Shown piece by piece: positions 44,997-54,695 of a stretch of 64,000 nucleotides of DNA. The stretch comes from Clostridium sp. D43t1_170807_H7 (lineage in GTDB: Bacteria; Bacillota; Clostridia; Clostridiales; Clostridiaceae). How positions within the stretch are numbered: position 1 is the first letter of the stretch; every line of letters begins with the position of its first letter. A model generated the notes under the pieces. That model was not told the DNA's origin and made no database searches. It saw nothing but the letters and a program-made list of their open reading frames with translations. The translations under genes and the position numbers were made by a program. The DNA lies in NCBI RefSeq assembly GCF_015555905.1, contig NZ_JADNLK010000006.1:86868-150867 (forward strand), written 5' to 3'.

Positions 44997-46103
44997 ATGG
45001 AGTATATATCCTTAGTAGCAAAAAGATTACGACCTTTTTTGAGTTTGATTATTTTTTTCTTAGTATTTACTGTTTCTTTTTCAATAATTATTGGAACTTT
45101 AAAATATACAATTCCATTTATAATTGGATTAATAACAGCATCAATTTTAAAAAAACCAACAGAAACTCTTATTAAGAAATTTAATATAGATGGAAATTTG
45201 GCTGCCAGTATTTCAATATTGTTATTTTATATAATTACAGTAATTTTATTGGGTTTTGGAATAATGTATTTTTGCTCTGAAATTAAAGATTTAGCAACTG
45301 ATGGTTATCAGTATCTATACGATAATAGATCAAATGTAAATGCATTTATTCAAGATTCACTATCAGCTTTTGAAAATATAGATGAATCTATTTTAGAAAG
45401 TTTAAAAAATAATATAAATAAATTTATATCAGATATATCAAATTATGCTTTAGATTTTAGTATGAATATTGTAAATTACATAATAGGTGTAATATCGGCT
45501 TTCCCATATATTATATCCGTAATAATTTTTGCAATATTATCTAGTTTTGTTTTCCTTAAAAAGTTTATTAAAAAGGATTCTTCACGTATAAAAAATACAG
45601 AGTATATTAATGAAAATGAATTTGATAAGTTTTTGAAGATTATCACAGAAATTAAAGATGTTATTTTTAAATATATAGGTACATATTCTATATTGATTTT
45701 ATGTACATTTATAATTACATTTATAGGATTTAGTATATTAAAAATACCATATACATTGCTATTAAGTTTAACATGTATGATATTAGATTTACTACCTGTT
45801 GTAGGAATGATAATAGTATTTCTGCCACTTGTAATTATTTATTTTTTTAGTGGAAAGTATGTTACCGTTATATTTTTAGTAATTTTATTTTGTGGAATTA
45901 TGATTACTAGAAATATATTAGAACCAAAGCTTTTATCATCATCACTAGAATTATCTCAACTAAGTGTTTTGATTGCTATCTTTGTAGGTTTAAATGCTGG
46001 AGGTTTTAAAGGGATGATATATTTAATGGCTCTATTTATAAGTTTTAATTTTTATAAAAAATATGTAACTAATAATCAGGAAATTATATTAAAAAAAAAA
46101 TGA
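44997..46103 (+). CDS. AI-2E/YtvI-type integral membrane protein
   Basis: 368 residues, about eight membrane segments arranged as in the AI-2E transporter family (DUF20), with the PVVGMIIVFLPLVI and GGFKGMIYLM segments near the end. The YtvI subgroup is linked to sporulation in Bacilli. Conserved family features are visible but the substrate is unknown. It is distinct from the second family member at 48632. Confidence 0.75.
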   Translation: MEYISLVAKRLRPFLSLIIFFLVFTVSFSIIIGTLKYTIPFIIGLITASILKKPTETLIKKFNIDGNLAASISILLFYIITVILLGFGIMYFCSEIKDLATDGYQYLYDNRSNVNAFIQDSLSAFENIDESILESLKNNINKFISDISNYALDFSMNIVNYIIGVISAFPYIISVIIFAILSSFVFLKKFIKKDSSRIKNTEYINENEFDKFLKIITEIKDVIFKYIGTYSILILCTFIITFIGFSILKIPYTLLLSLTCMILDLLPVVGMIIVFLPLVIIYFFSGKYVTVIFLVILFCGIMITRNILEPKLLSSSLELSQLSVLIAIFVGLNAGGFKGMIYLMALFISFNFYKKYVTNNQEIILKKK

Positions 46104-46155
46104 TGTTAAGATTGAAAAATAGATATAATAATATTTATATGTTTTATGAATGCAT

Positions 46156-46206
46156 CTCTATTAAATAAATTATTGATAATAATGATTTATTTAATAGAGA
46201 GTTTTT
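46156..46206 (+). terminator. Terminator after the YtvI-like gene
   Basis: Stem CTCTATTAAATAAAT/ATTTATTTAATAGAG around 14 bases, then a TTTTTT run. Confidence 0.8.
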
Positions 46207-46576
46207 TGGGGGATAAATGTTAATTATTTAGTATCTTTTTGCATAAAAATTATAAAAACATTACTGTAACAAAAAGATAGATAATATTTGGAATTTATTT
46301 ACATAAAATGTAATAAGTATTAAGTATAGGTGAATTAGTTTTAGAAAAGTGAGTGAAAGTGTTATGCAAAGGATTATAAGAGCTCGGAGATTGTGTTTAT
46401 ACTTTATGATATAAAAATAATAAATGTATAGAATTTATAATATTAATATAAAAATTAAGTTTATATATAGTCTTTAGTATTAATTAAAATATTTTAATTA
46501 ATTTGCTAATAGAATTATGGTAGAAATAAGGATTTAAAAATTAGAATAAAAAAAGTTTTAGGGAGGGATTATCTTG
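46207..46576. other. 370-base non-coding gap upstream of the AraC gene
   Basis: AT-rich DNA without a convincing coding frame; the longest piece is a short frame at 46363-46413 (MQRIIRARRLCLYFMI). Several TATAAT-like stretches lie before the AraC regulator, so this is probably its promoter region. Confidence 0.4.
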
Positions 46577-47440
46577 ATGAAAGTTTTAATAGCTGATGAT
46601 GAATTAAGAAATAAAAGCGAGAAAAAAGTAAATGAATTTGAAATTGAGAAAGCAGATCATTTAAAAGAAAGTTTTCTTAAGGACTGGATGAAGGGGAAAA
46701 TTAGAAGTTCAGAAATTGAAAAAGATATGAGGTATTTTAATATTAAATATACTAATTCAATGGGGCTTATAGTAGTTAAGCCTTTAATAAAAAGTGGAAC
46801 GCTAATAGAGGAAGAGTGGCAAACGGATTTATTAAGTTATGCTATATATAATATTGCCAATGATATAATGAAGAAGTTTGAATATTTAAATGTGTTTATT
46901 GATTCCAAAAAGCGAGTTGTTATTTTATGTGATATAAATCCAATAAAGTATTGGCAGGGTGCTGTTAATGAATTAGAAAATGCTATTAATAAATCTCTTA
47001 AGATAAATGTAGTTATATGTGCATCGTTTTTACGTGAGGATCCAGTTCAGGTTAATATTGTTTATAAATCATTGTGTAATAGGTTAGTTGATAAGAGTAA
47101 AAAAACACCTATAGTTATTGAAGTTCAAAAATATATAAATAGAAATTATCATAATGAAGATTTATCAATATCAGAAGTAGCAAATAGTTTAGGTGTTAGT
47201 CAGACATATCTTACTAGATTATTTAAGAGAGAGCTTAAGATGACTTTTGCTGATTATTTAACTAATGTAAGAATAAAAAATGCAATAATTTTAATGAGAG
47301 ATCCATACTTAGAGTTATATGAAATTGCAGAGCTCATTGGATATAGTACACAACATTATTTTAGTAATGTATTTAAAAAACATGTTGGAATATCACCTAA
47401 AGATTATAAGTTAGGTGTAGTTAATGAAAGCAGACACTAA
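46577..47440 (+). CDS. AraC-type regulator, YesN-like response regulator lacking its receiver domain
   Basis: The protein begins MKVLIADDEL, the first strand and acidic residues of a receiver domain, but then passes directly into the linker (KKVNEFEIEKADHLKESFLK, LKESFLKDWMKG), so the rest of the ~115-residue receiver is absent. The C-terminus has two HTHs of the AraC type (ISEVANSLGVSQTYLTRLFK, EIAELIGYSTQHYFSNVFKK). YesN-like regulators are usually driven by histidine kinases; this one could act without phosphorylation. ATG 46577 is favoured over TTG 46574, both behind GGAGGG. Confidence 0.82.
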   Translation: MKVLIADDELRNKSEKKVNEFEIEKADHLKESFLKDWMKGKIRSSEIEKDMRYFNIKYTNSMGLIVVKPLIKSGTLIEEEWQTDLLSYAIYNIANDIMKKFEYLNVFIDSKKRVVILCDINPIKYWQGAVNELENAINKSLKINVVICASFLREDPVQVNIVYKSLCNRLVDKSKKTPIVIEVQKYINRNYHNEDLSISEVANSLGVSQTYLTRLFKRELKMTFADYLTNVRIKNAIILMRDPYLELYEIAELIGYSTQHYFSNVFKKHVGISPKDYKLGVVNESRH

Positions 47441-47546
47441 TAAAGATAGTTGTTCTTTATAAATAGCTTATTGTTTTTATTTGCCATTAATTTCACTTTA
47501 GGTATAATAATAAGTAAAAAAATATTATCTTAAGGGAGTATGGAAA

Positions 47547-48023
47547 ATGGCAGTTCAAAAAACTAATGCAATGAGAATTTTAGATAAAAATAAAATAAAT
47601 TATGAAGTAATTACTTATGATATTTCAGATGATAAAATAGATGGTATTTCTGTTGCAGAAAAGACAGGTCAAGATGTGAAAGAGGTATATAAAACTTTAG
47701 TAACACAAGGTGCAAGTAGAGAATTTTATGTGTTTGTTATACCTGTTGATAAAGAATTAGATTTAAAAAAAGCAGCAAAATCAGCTGGAGAAAAAAGCCT
47801 TCAAATGATTCATGTTAAAGACATAACTAAATATACAGGATATATAAGAGGGGGATGTTCTCCGGTAGGTATGAAAAAGCTTTATAAAACATTTATTCAA
47901 GAAGAAGCTAGAGAGCTAGAGAATATTTGTGTAAGCGGTGGTAAAAAAGGGCTTCAAGTAAAGCTAGAGCCAATGGATTTAATAAAAATAATAAATGGTA
48001 GCTTTGCTGATGTTATACATTAA
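47547..48023 (+). CDS. ybaK: Cys-tRNA(Pro) deacylase, YbaK family
   Basis: 158 residues: MRILDKNKINYEV, a YbaK-type core (VYKTLVTQG, FYVFVIPVDKELDLKKAAK) with GYIRGGCSPVGMKK and KGLQVKLEP. YbaK/EbsC hydrolyses mischarged Cys-tRNA(Pro) in trans. A ribosome site AAGGGAG is present. Single gene. Confidence 0.92.
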   Translation: MAVQKTNAMRILDKNKINYEVITYDISDDKIDGISVAEKTGQDVKEVYKTLVTQGASREFYVFVIPVDKELDLKKAAKSAGEKSLQMIHVKDITKYTGYIRGGCSPVGMKKLYKTFIQEEARELENICVSGGKKGLQVKLEPMDLIKIINGSFADVIH

Positions 48024-48091
48024 TATTTTTTATTATATAAATATTTAATAAAAAATGGGATGAAAAATAAAGGTTTCTATAAATTTTACTA

Positions 48092-48134
48092 ATAATAACC
48101 ATAGTATTTGCAAATACTATGGTTATTATATTTT
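48092..48134 (+). terminator. Terminator hairpin after ybaK
   Basis: A perfect 38-base palindrome with arm ATAATAACCATAGTATTTG, then ATATTTTT. The next ribosome site (AGAGGTG) starts only a few bases later. Confidence 0.75.
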
Positions 48135-48147
48135 TAGAGGTGAAGCA

Positions 48148-48648
48148 ATGTTTAAATGGAGAGATTTTTACTTAATGAAGGTTTATGATTCTAAAAATAA
48201 ATATATTGGTGTTATTGAAGATATTGCTATAGATTTTAGTAAAGGGGTTATAGAGGGATTTGTGATTTCACCAGCTTCTATAATAAAAAAGCATAGCTTT
48301 GTTGCTAGTGATGCAATAACGTCTATAGATAAAGTAATGAAAATTAAAGAAAGATCAAAATTTAAAGGGCTTAAGTTTAAAGAAATTAAATTTATTGATA
48401 TTTTAAATGAAAATAAGAGGTTAATTGGAGTGCTTGAAGATTTAATAATAGATAAAGAAAGTTTAAATATAAAAGGATTGATTATTAGTTCAGGAATCTT
48501 TGATAAGATGTTTAAGGGAAAAGAAATTATTACATTAAAGCATTGCATTTTAGGTGATGATTATATTTTGTATAATGGTAATGAGCGCATTAAGCTTAAA
48601 ACTTTACCTCATGACTTAGGAGGATCTAAGGATGTTAGCAAAGCATAA
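48148..48648 (+). CDS. PRC-barrel domain protein
   Basis: 166 residues in two PRC-barrel-like halves: FYLMKVYDSKNKYIGVIEDI (about 6-28) and FIDILNENKRLIGVLEDLII (about 80-100). PRC-barrel proteins of the YlmC type are small adaptor-like proteins. The 3' end overlaps the following transporter by 17 bases. Confidence 0.75.
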   Translation: MFKWRDFYLMKVYDSKNKYIGVIEDIAIDFSKGVIEGFVISPASIIKKHSFVASDAITSIDKVMKIKERSKFKGLKFKEIKFIDILNENKRLIGVLEDLIIDKESLNIKGLIISSGIFDKMFKGKEIITLKHCILGDDYILYNGNERIKLKTLPHDLGGSKDVSKA

Positions 48649-49660
48649 AAATTTGATTTATAAAACAATAATAGCAATAGTTCTTGTGATACTTAGTGTT
48701 GTTATATATATATATTTTACTCCTATAAGGGATGTTGTTAATTTATTGGTGATTTCATTTGTAATTGCATATACTTTGAAACCATTAAAAAATTATTTAA
48801 GTGAGAGGTTAAATATATCCTCTAAAAAAAGTTCACTTTTAATTATATTATTGTTTTTATTATCATTTGTAGGACTTCTATATTGTATAGTGCCATCCAT
48901 ATTAAATGAAAGTGGAAATTTTGGAATTATGCTAGATAGTATAGAAGAATATATTCTAGTTCTTGCAAGTAGATTTAAGTTTGATAGATTACCGATTTTT
49001 GAAACCATATATATACAAGTTGGTGAAAAAATAAATATGATTCTAAGTAGTGCATCAACTAATTTAGTAGATAATATGATTTCTCTTGGAGAGAATATTG
49101 TTGGTCTTGCAGTTGTACCAATTACAACTTATTATTTATTAGCAGATGGGCATTTGATTTACAATAAATTGTTATTAGTTTTCCCAACAGATAAAAGAGT
49201 TTTAATAAAAAATATAAATAATAATATTGATAAAATATTAAGTAGATACATATTAAGTCAGCTTTTATTATCATTAATAATTGGTATATTATCATTTATT
49301 TTATTATTAGCACTTAGAATAAAGTTTCCTTTAGTTTTATCTATAATAAATGCTATAGCTAATATAATTCCTTATTTTGGGCCAATTATTGGAGGTGTTC
49401 CTATAATTTTCATGGCTCTTACAGGTTCTGTTACAAAAGGAATATTAGCAATTATAGGAGTATTTTTAATACAACAAGTAGAAGGCAACTTTTTAGCTCC
49501 CAAAATAACAGGGGATAGTACTAATATGCATCCTATAATAATTATTATTTTATTAATATTAGGGGAAAAAGTTGGTGGAGTAATAGGTATGGTTTTAATT
49601 GTACCAATTGCTGTAATTATTAAGGTTGTATATGATGATATAGATTATTACTTGTTTTAA
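48632..49660 (+). CDS. AI-2E family transporter
   Basis: 342 residues with about eight membrane segments and the usual C-terminal pore region (IINAIANIIPYFGPIIGGVP, QQVEGNFLAPKITG). Overlaps the PRC-barrel gene, indicating coupling. GGAGGATC lies just before the ATG. It is a second AI-2E/DUF20 member besides 44997-46103; substrate unknown. Confidence 0.82.
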   Translation: MLAKHKNLIYKTIIAIVLVILSVVIYIYFTPIRDVVNLLVISFVIAYTLKPLKNYLSERLNISSKKSSLLIILLFLLSFVGLLYCIVPSILNESGNFGIMLDSIEEYILVLASRFKFDRLPIFETIYIQVGEKINMILSSASTNLVDNMISLGENIVGLAVVPITTYYLLADGHLIYNKLLLVFPTDKRVLIKNINNNIDKILSRYILSQLLLSLIIGILSFILLLALRIKFPLVLSIINAIANIIPYFGPIIGGVPIIFMALTGSVTKGILAIIGVFLIQQVEGNFLAPKITGDSTNMHPIIIIILLILGEKVGGVIGMVLIVPIAVIIKVVYDDIDYYLF

Positions 49661-49691
49661 ACTTATTGAGGTTGATACATGGCAAAGTTTA

Positions 49692-49720
49692 TTGACATAA
49701 ATAATTAAATGAAATATAAT
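49692..49720 (+). promoter_or_regulatory. Promoter of the alaS T-box transcript
   Basis: Perfect sigma-A elements: TTGACA (49692-49697), 17-base spacer, TATAAT (49715-49720), just upstream of the T-box leader. Confidence 0.85.
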
Positions 49721-49739
49721 TTTGTCATAAATATATAGC

Positions 49740-49942
49740 ATAAAGCGATGAAGAGAATGAGTAAATATGATGTAAATATTAAGAGAGGAAGTGGATGGTG
49801 AAAACTTCTTATTTAGCATATTGAAGCTATCTTGGAGCTTATTTTACTTTAAGTGATGTATACTCATATACATAATTAGGGTGGTACCGCGGAAATTATA
49901 AGTTTTCGTCCCTTTTTCTTTAGGGATGGAGACTTTTTTTAT
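49740..49942 (+). promoter_or_regulatory. T-box riboswitch, alanine-specific
   Basis: The leader shows AAAGCGATGAAGAG near 49741, the T-box sequence AGGGTGGTACCGCGG (49878-49892) and then a terminator/antiterminator switch (GTCCCT...AGGGAT with a T7 tract, about 49908-49940). The specifier region includes GAAGCTATC, with GCT matching alanine. Uncharged tRNA-Ala should favour the antiterminator and raise alaS expression. Confidence 0.9.
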
Positions 49943-50032
49943 TGGTTGAATTCCCCATAAAAAATAAATTTAAGATTTAGTTTAATTTATAATTAAATTA
50001 CTAATAGAAGAAATTTGGAGGTAGAAAAAATC

Positions 50033-52681
50033 ATGAAATTCATGGGAGCAAATGAATTAAGAGAAAGTTTTATTAGCTTTTTCGAATCTAAGGAACATTT
50101 AAGAATGGAGAGTTTTCCATTAGTACCTAAAAATGATAATAGTTTATTATTAATAAATGCAGGTATGGCACCACTTAAGCCATATTTTACAGGTATACAA
50201 AAACCACCAAAGACTAGAGTTACAACTTGTCAAAAGTGTATTAGAACTGGTGATATAGAGAACGTAGGAAAGACTTCAAGACATGGTACTTTCTTTGAAA
50301 TGTTAGGTAACTTCTCATTTGGAGATTACTTTAAAAATGAAATTATTCCATGGTCATGGGAATATGTAACTGAAGTTTTAAAATTACCTAAGGATAAATT
50401 ATATGTAACAATTTATTTAGAAGATGATGAAGCATATGAAATTTGGACTACTAAGACAGATATAGATCCAAATAGAATATTTAGATTAGGTAAGGATGAT
50501 AACTTCTGGGAAGTTGGAACAGTTGGTCCATGTGGTCCATGTACAGAAATTCACTTTGATAGAGGTGTAGATGTAGCACCTGTTACAAACGTAGATGATT
50601 TTGTAGCTGCTTCTGATGCTGATAGAATAGTTGAATTCTGGAACCTAGTATTCATTCAATTTGATAAACAAGAAGATGGAAGCTATGCTCCATTAAAGAA
50701 CAAAAATATAGATACTGGTATGGGACTTGAAAGAATTGCAACTATAATGCAAGGTGTTGATAACATATTTGAAATTGATACAGTAAAGAATATATTAAAT
50801 AAAGTATCTTCTTTATCAGGTGTAGAATATGGAAAAGATGATAATAGCGATATATCATTAAGAATAGTAACAGACCACGTTAAAGCTGTAACTATGCTTA
50901 TATCAGATGGTGTTCAACCAAGTAATGAAGGTAGAGGATATGTTTTAAGAAGACTTCTAAGAAGAGCTGCAAGACATGGAAGATTACTTGGAATTAAGGG
51001 ATTATTCTTAAAAGATGTTGTAGATGCTGTTGTTGAAAACTATGGTGGAAATTATCCAGTATTAGTTGAAAATAAAGACTATATAACTAAGATAATAACT
51101 TTAGAAGAAGAAAGATTTAATGAAACTATTGATGCTGGAATGAACATCTTAAATGGATATATTAAAGAGTTAGAAGAAGCTAAATCTACAGTACTTTCTG
51201 GAGAAAAAGCATTTAAATTATATGATACTTATGGATTCCCATTAGAATTAACAGAAGAAATTCTTGAAGAAAAAGGAATGGCTGTTGACCACGAAGAATT
51301 TAAAAAGGAAATGGAAGCTCAAAGAGAAAGAGCTAGAAGTGCAAGAGGAGAAACTTCTTACATGGGAGCTGATGAAAATCCAATAAACAAAGTAAAAGCT
51401 GATGTTGAAACTGAATTTACTGGATATACTTCTACAGAAGGTGTTGGAAAAGTTGTAGTTCTTGCAACTGATGAAGCTTTTGTTGATGAATTAACTGAAG
51501 GTGATAAAGGTTACATCTTAACTGATAAGACTCCTTTCTATGCTGAAATGGGTGGTCAAATTGGTGATACTGGTATGATTACAGGAGCTAGCGGAACAGC
51601 TTATGTATATAACACTAAGAAAAATGTTGGTGGAAAGACTGTTCATTATGTTGAAGTTAAAACTGGAAGCATAAAAAATGGTGAAGAAGTTACTTTAACT
51701 GTAGACAAAGTAAGAAGATCTAGCGTTTGTAAAAACCATACAGCAACTCATATGCTACAAGCTGCATTAAAGGAAGTTGTTGGATCTCATGTTCATCAAG
51801 CAGGTTCTTTTGTTGATAATGAAAGATTAAGATTCGACTTTACTCACTTCCAAGCTATGACAGCTGAAGAAATTCAAAAGGTTGAAGATTTAGTTAACGA
51901 TAAGATAATGGAAGTTGACACTGTAGAAACTAAGCTTATGACAATTGAAGAAGCTAAAGAATCTGGAGCAACAGCATTATTTGATGAAAAATATGGTGAT
52001 AAAGTAAGAGTTGTATTTGCAGGAGAGTTCTCTAAAGAGCTTTGTGGTGGTACTCACGTATCTAATGTTGGAGAAATAGGACTATTTAAAATAGTTTCTG
52101 AAACAGGTGTAGCTGCAGGTATTAGAAGAATAGAGGCTTTAACAGGAAGAGCTGCTATAAAATATATGGAAGAAAAGCAAAGATTATTAAAAGAAGCTTG
52201 TGCAGCACTTAAGTGTACTGAAAAAGATGTTTTAAAGAAAATATCAACTCAAGGTGCAGAACTTAAGGAGAAAGACAAAGAAATTGCAGAGCTTAAGTCA
52301 AAACTTACAAGTGGAGCTTTAGATGATATATTAAATTCTGCTAAGGAGATTAATGGAGTTAAGTCAATTGCTTATGCACTTGAAGGTGTAGATGGAAATG
52401 CTTTAAGAGATTTAGCTGATAAAATAAGAAGCAAGATGGGTTCAGGAGTTGTAGTGTTAGTAAGTAAGTTAGGAGATAAAGTTAATTTAGTTACTATGGC
52501 AACTAAGGATGTATTAGATAAAGGAATACATTGTGGTAAGATTATTAAGGAAGTAGCTACTGTTGTTGGCGGTGGCGGAGGTGGAAGACCAGATATGGCT
52601 CAAGCAGGTGGTAAGAAGCCAGAAAGTATCCCACAAGCTATAGAAGTTGCCTTCCAAACAATAGAAAATTTAGTAAAATAG
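50033..52681 (+). CDS. alaS: Alanyl-tRNA synthetase
   Basis: I take ATG 50033 as start; the in-frame TTG 50015 overlaps the ribosome site GGAGG. About 882 residues: [15 protein letters not shown] start, [29 protein letters not shown] catalytic core, the editing-domain histidines ([11 protein letters not shown]) with CGGTHV, and the C-terminal [15 protein letters not shown]. It charges tRNA-Ala. Controlled by the upstream alanine T-box. Confidence 0.97.
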   Translation: MKFMGANELRESFISFFESKEHLRMESFPLVPKNDNSLLLINAGMAPLKPYFTGIQKPPKTRVTTCQKCIRTGDIENVGKTSRHGTFFEMLGNFSFGDYFKNEIIPWSWEYVTEVLKLPKDKLYVTIYLEDDEAYEIWTTKTDIDPNRIFRLGKDDNFWEVGTVGPCGPCTEIHFDRGVDVAPVTNVDDFVAASDADRIVEFWNLVFIQFDKQEDGSYAPLKNKNIDTGMGLERIATIMQGVDNIFEIDTVKNILNKVSSLSGVEYGKDDNSDISLRIVTDHVKAVTMLISDGVQPSNEGRGYVLRRLLRRAARHGRLLGIKGLFLKDVVDAVVENYGGNYPVLVENKDYITKIITLEEERFNETIDAGMNILNGYIKELEEAKSTVLSGEKAFKLYDTYGFPLELTEEILEEKGMAVDHEEFKKEMEAQRERARSARGETSYMGADENPINKVKADVETEFTGYTSTEGVGKVVVLATDEAFVDELTEGDKGYILTDKTPFYAEMGGQIGDTGMITGASGTAYVYNTKKNVGGKTVHYVEVKTGSIKNGEEVTLTVDKVRRSSVCKNHTATHMLQAALKEVVGSHVHQAGSFVDNERLRFDFTHFQAMTAEEIQKVEDLVNDKIMEVDTVETKLMTIEEAKESGATALFDEKYGDKVRVVFAGEFSKELCGGTHVSNVGEIGLFKIVSETGVAAGIRRIEALTGRAAIKYMEEKQRLLKEACAALKCTEKDVLKKISTQGAELKEKDKEIAELKSKLTSGALDDILNSAKEINGVKSIAYALEGVDGNALRDLADKIRSKMGSGVVVLVSKLGDKVNLVTMATKDVLDKGIHCGKIIKEVATVVGGGGGGRPDMAQAGGKKPESIPQAIEVAFQTIENLVK

Positions 52682-52693
52682 TTTTTTTCAGAG

Positions 52694-52722
52694 TATACAA
52701 TTATGTTAATTTAGGTTATAAT
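52694..52722 (+). promoter_or_regulatory. Probable ireB promoter
   Basis: TATAAT at 52717-52722 with TATACA (52694-52699) 17 bases upstream. The -35 matches the consensus in four of six bases. Confidence 0.45.
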
Positions 52723-52795
52723 ATAAGTAATAAAGTTGTATAAAAAATTTCTAATGATTAAAAATAAATAAAAAAAACTTTCGTAAGGGGGTGAA

Positions 52796-52812
52796 GCTGC
52801 TTAGGAAGCAGC
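52796..52812 (+). promoter_or_regulatory. Hairpin holding the ireB ribosome site
   Basis: GCTGCTT-AGG-AAGCAGC is a perfect 7-bp hairpin. Its loop and 3' arm contain AGGAAG, the nearest Shine-Dalgarno-like sequence to the ATG at 52820. A stronger AGGGGG lies further upstream at about 52786. Confidence 0.5.
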
Positions 52813-52819
52813 GAACGAT

Positions 52820-53077
52820 ATGGATAATAATCTTGACAGAACAATGCAATTTGACTTAAACATTAACAAAGAAGATTTAACTAAATCAATTTTAAATGAT
52901 GTGTATACAGCATTGAAGGAAAAAGGATATAACCCAATAAATCAGTTGGTAGGTTATCTAATTTCAGGGGATCCTTCTTACATTACTAGTTATAACGGAG
53001 CAAGAGCTTTACTTAGAAAACTTGAAAGAGATGAAATACTTGAAGAGGTAATAAAATCTTATCTAGAAATAAAATAA
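52820..53077 (+). CDS. ireB: IreB family regulatory protein (DUF965)
   Basis: 85 residues: [40 protein letters not shown]. IreB family (UPF0297) proteins are substrates of the PASTA kinase in Enterococcus and influence cell-wall stress responses. It sits in its usual place between alaS and ruvX and has its own terminator. Confidence 0.93.
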   Translation: MDNNLDRTMQFDLNINKEDLTKSILNDVYTALKEKGYNPINQLVGYLISGDPSYITSYNGARALLRKLERDEILEEVIKSYLEIK

Positions 53078-53111
53078 AAGGTGCCCGTTAAGCGGGCACT
53101 TTTATTTTATT
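53072..53111 (+). terminator. ireB terminator
   Basis: GC-rich stem GTGCCCG/CGGGCAC with loop TTAAG, flanked by AAAATAAAAG/CTTTTATTTT. Confidence 0.85.
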
Positions 53112-53206
53112 AGGAATTAGTTTTAAATAATAAATTAATTAAAAATTTAAAATTTTTGAACATGTTTTACTGGTTCAAAATCACTTAATTAAACAAAGGA
53201 GTTTCT

Positions 53207-53626
53207 ATGAGAATATTAGGACTTGATATGGGATCAAAGACTATAGGAGTTGCTTTAAGCGACCCTTTAGGATGGACAGCACAAGGAATTACAACAATAA
53301 GACGTACTAAGAAGGAACAAGACTTAGAGGAAGTATATAAAATATGCAATGAGTATAGTGTAGAAACTATAGTTGTTGGATTACCTAAAAATATGAATGG
53401 AACTATTGGAGAATCTGGAGAAAAAGCTCTAGAATTTGCTGAACTATTAAAAGAAAAGACTGGATTGCCAATAGAAATGTGGGATGAAAGATTAACAACA
53501 GTAGCTGCACATAGAGCAATGCTAGAAGCAGATCTTTCAAGAAATAAAAGAAAGAAAATTGTAGATAAAATAGCAGCAACATACATATTACAAGGCTATC
53601 TTGACAAGTTGAGACTTAGTAAATAG
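53207..53626 (+). CDS. ruvX: Holliday junction resolvase-like RuvX (YqgF)
   Basis: 139 residues: [20 protein letters not shown] start, [40 protein letters not shown]. This RNase H-like protein acts in pre-16S rRNA maturation or recombination. Its last codons are part of the downstream imperfect tandem repeat. Confidence 0.93.
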   Translation: MRILGLDMGSKTIGVALSDPLGWTAQGITTIRRTKKEQDLEEVYKICNEYSVETIVVGLPKNMNGTIGESGEKALEFAELLKEKTGLPIEMWDERLTTVAAHRAMLEADLSRNKRKKIVDKIAATYILQGYLDKLRLSK

Positions 53627-53768
53627 TTGACCGGAGGGAGACTGATTTACTTAGCCGAAACAGTGCTTTTAGTATAAACTGAGACTTAGCAAGTAACGAG
53701 TGATAGCGAAGTTAGTTGCTTAGACGAAGTAATGCTTTAGTGCAAGTTGAGACTTAGTAAATAGTCTA
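53609..53768 (+). repeat. Imperfect tandem repeat, units of about 66-70 bases
   Basis: GAGACTTAG occurs at 53613, 53683 and 53749, each followed by related sequence (GTAAATAGT, GCAAGTAACG, GTAAATAGT) and ACTTAGCCGAA/GCTTAGACGAA and GTGCTTTTAG/ATGCTTTAG. The first unit includes the end of ruvX; the third partial copy repeats CAAGTTGAGACTTAGTAAAT exactly. A weaker relative may lie at 56523-56570. Confidence 0.65.
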
Positions 53769-53869
53769 TATAAAAAAGCAATAATTACTAATTGAATTAA
53801 GATATTTTCAGTTTTAATATTTTGTGTAATAATATAATAAACAATTCAAATGAAAAAGGAGTTTGTAAA

Positions 53870-54145
53870 ATGGAAAAAGATTTAAAAACAATACAATTAT
53901 TTGATGAAGATGGAAATGAGATAAATTTAAATGTAATAGCATTCTTTGATATGGTAAATCCTGAAACGGAAGAAAAAAGTGAGTATGTTATAGTTCAAGA
54001 ACAAGGATATGAAGATGAGAGTCCATTTGCTTTAAAAGTAATAAAAGATGAAGAAGATAATGATATATTTGAATTAATTGAAAATGAAGTAGAGTTAGCT
54101 GCTATAGAAGAAGCTTACAATACTATCTTTATTGACGAAGAATAA
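53870..54145 (+). CDS. DUF1292 (YrzB) family protein
   Basis: ATG 53870 has AAAAAGGAG upstream; an in-frame ATG at 53822 lacks this. 91 residues, acidic: TIQLFDEDGNEINLNVIAFF, EYVIVQEQG, IEEAYNTIFID. The family is conserved beside ruvX in Firmicutes; function unknown. Confidence 0.9.
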   Translation: MEKDLKTIQLFDEDGNEINLNVIAFFDMVNPETEEKSEYVIVQEQGYEDESPFALKVIKDEEDNDIFELIENEVELAAIEEAYNTIFIDEE

Positions 54146-54168
54146 TAAAGAAATGAGGTGTTAAGTAT

Positions 54169-54630
54169 ATGAGCACAGTTAATATAGATATTGAATTATT
54201 AAAAGAAAACTTAAAGCAAAAGGGATATAAGTTAACGCCTCAAAGAAGAGGTATTGTAGATGTAATCATTGAAAAAGAGGGAGAACACTTAACCGCAGAA
54301 GAAATTTATGATGAAGTTAAGAAGATATGTCCTGATATAGGTTTAGCAACAGTATATAGAACTGTATTATTATTAGAGGAAATAGGCGTTATTTTTAAGT
54401 TAGATTTAAATGATGGATGCAGTAGATATGAACTTGTTCATAGTGAAGAGCAGCATAGACATCATCACTTAGTGTGTAATGAGTGTAAAGCTGTATTTGA
54501 GGTTCAAGATGATCTTTTAGATGAGCTTGAGGAAAGAATTGAAAATACATATGGATTTAAAATTTTAGATCATAGTGTAAAGTTCTTTGGAATCTGTGCT
54601 AAATGTTGTGAGAAACAAAAAGGTGAATAA
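54169..54630 (+). CDS. Fur family transcriptional regulator
   Basis: 153 residues: winged helix (KLTPQRRGIVDVI, IGLATVYRTVLLLEEIGVI), metal-binding HRHHHLVCNECKAVFEV and a second CxxC (CAKCC) for the structural zinc. PerR, Fur and Zur cannot be separated from the sequence alone. Confidence 0.9.
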   Translation: MSTVNIDIELLKENLKQKGYKLTPQRRGIVDVIIEKEGEHLTAEEIYDEVKKICPDIGLATVYRTVLLLEEIGVIFKLDLNDGCSRYELVHSEEQHRHHHLVCNECKAVFEVQDDLLDELEERIENTYGFKILDHSVKFFGICAKCCEKQKGE

Positions 54631-54695
54631 AAGGATATTTTAAATAGTATGTATATACTTTGAAATACATAATGGAAAAGAGAAGGAGGGGACAT

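Noticed and set aside
53822..53869. N-terminal extension of the DUF1292 protein
   Set aside because: No ribosome site precedes ATG 53822, and the family begins near MEKDLKTIQLFDEDG, with AAAAAGGAG before ATG 53870.
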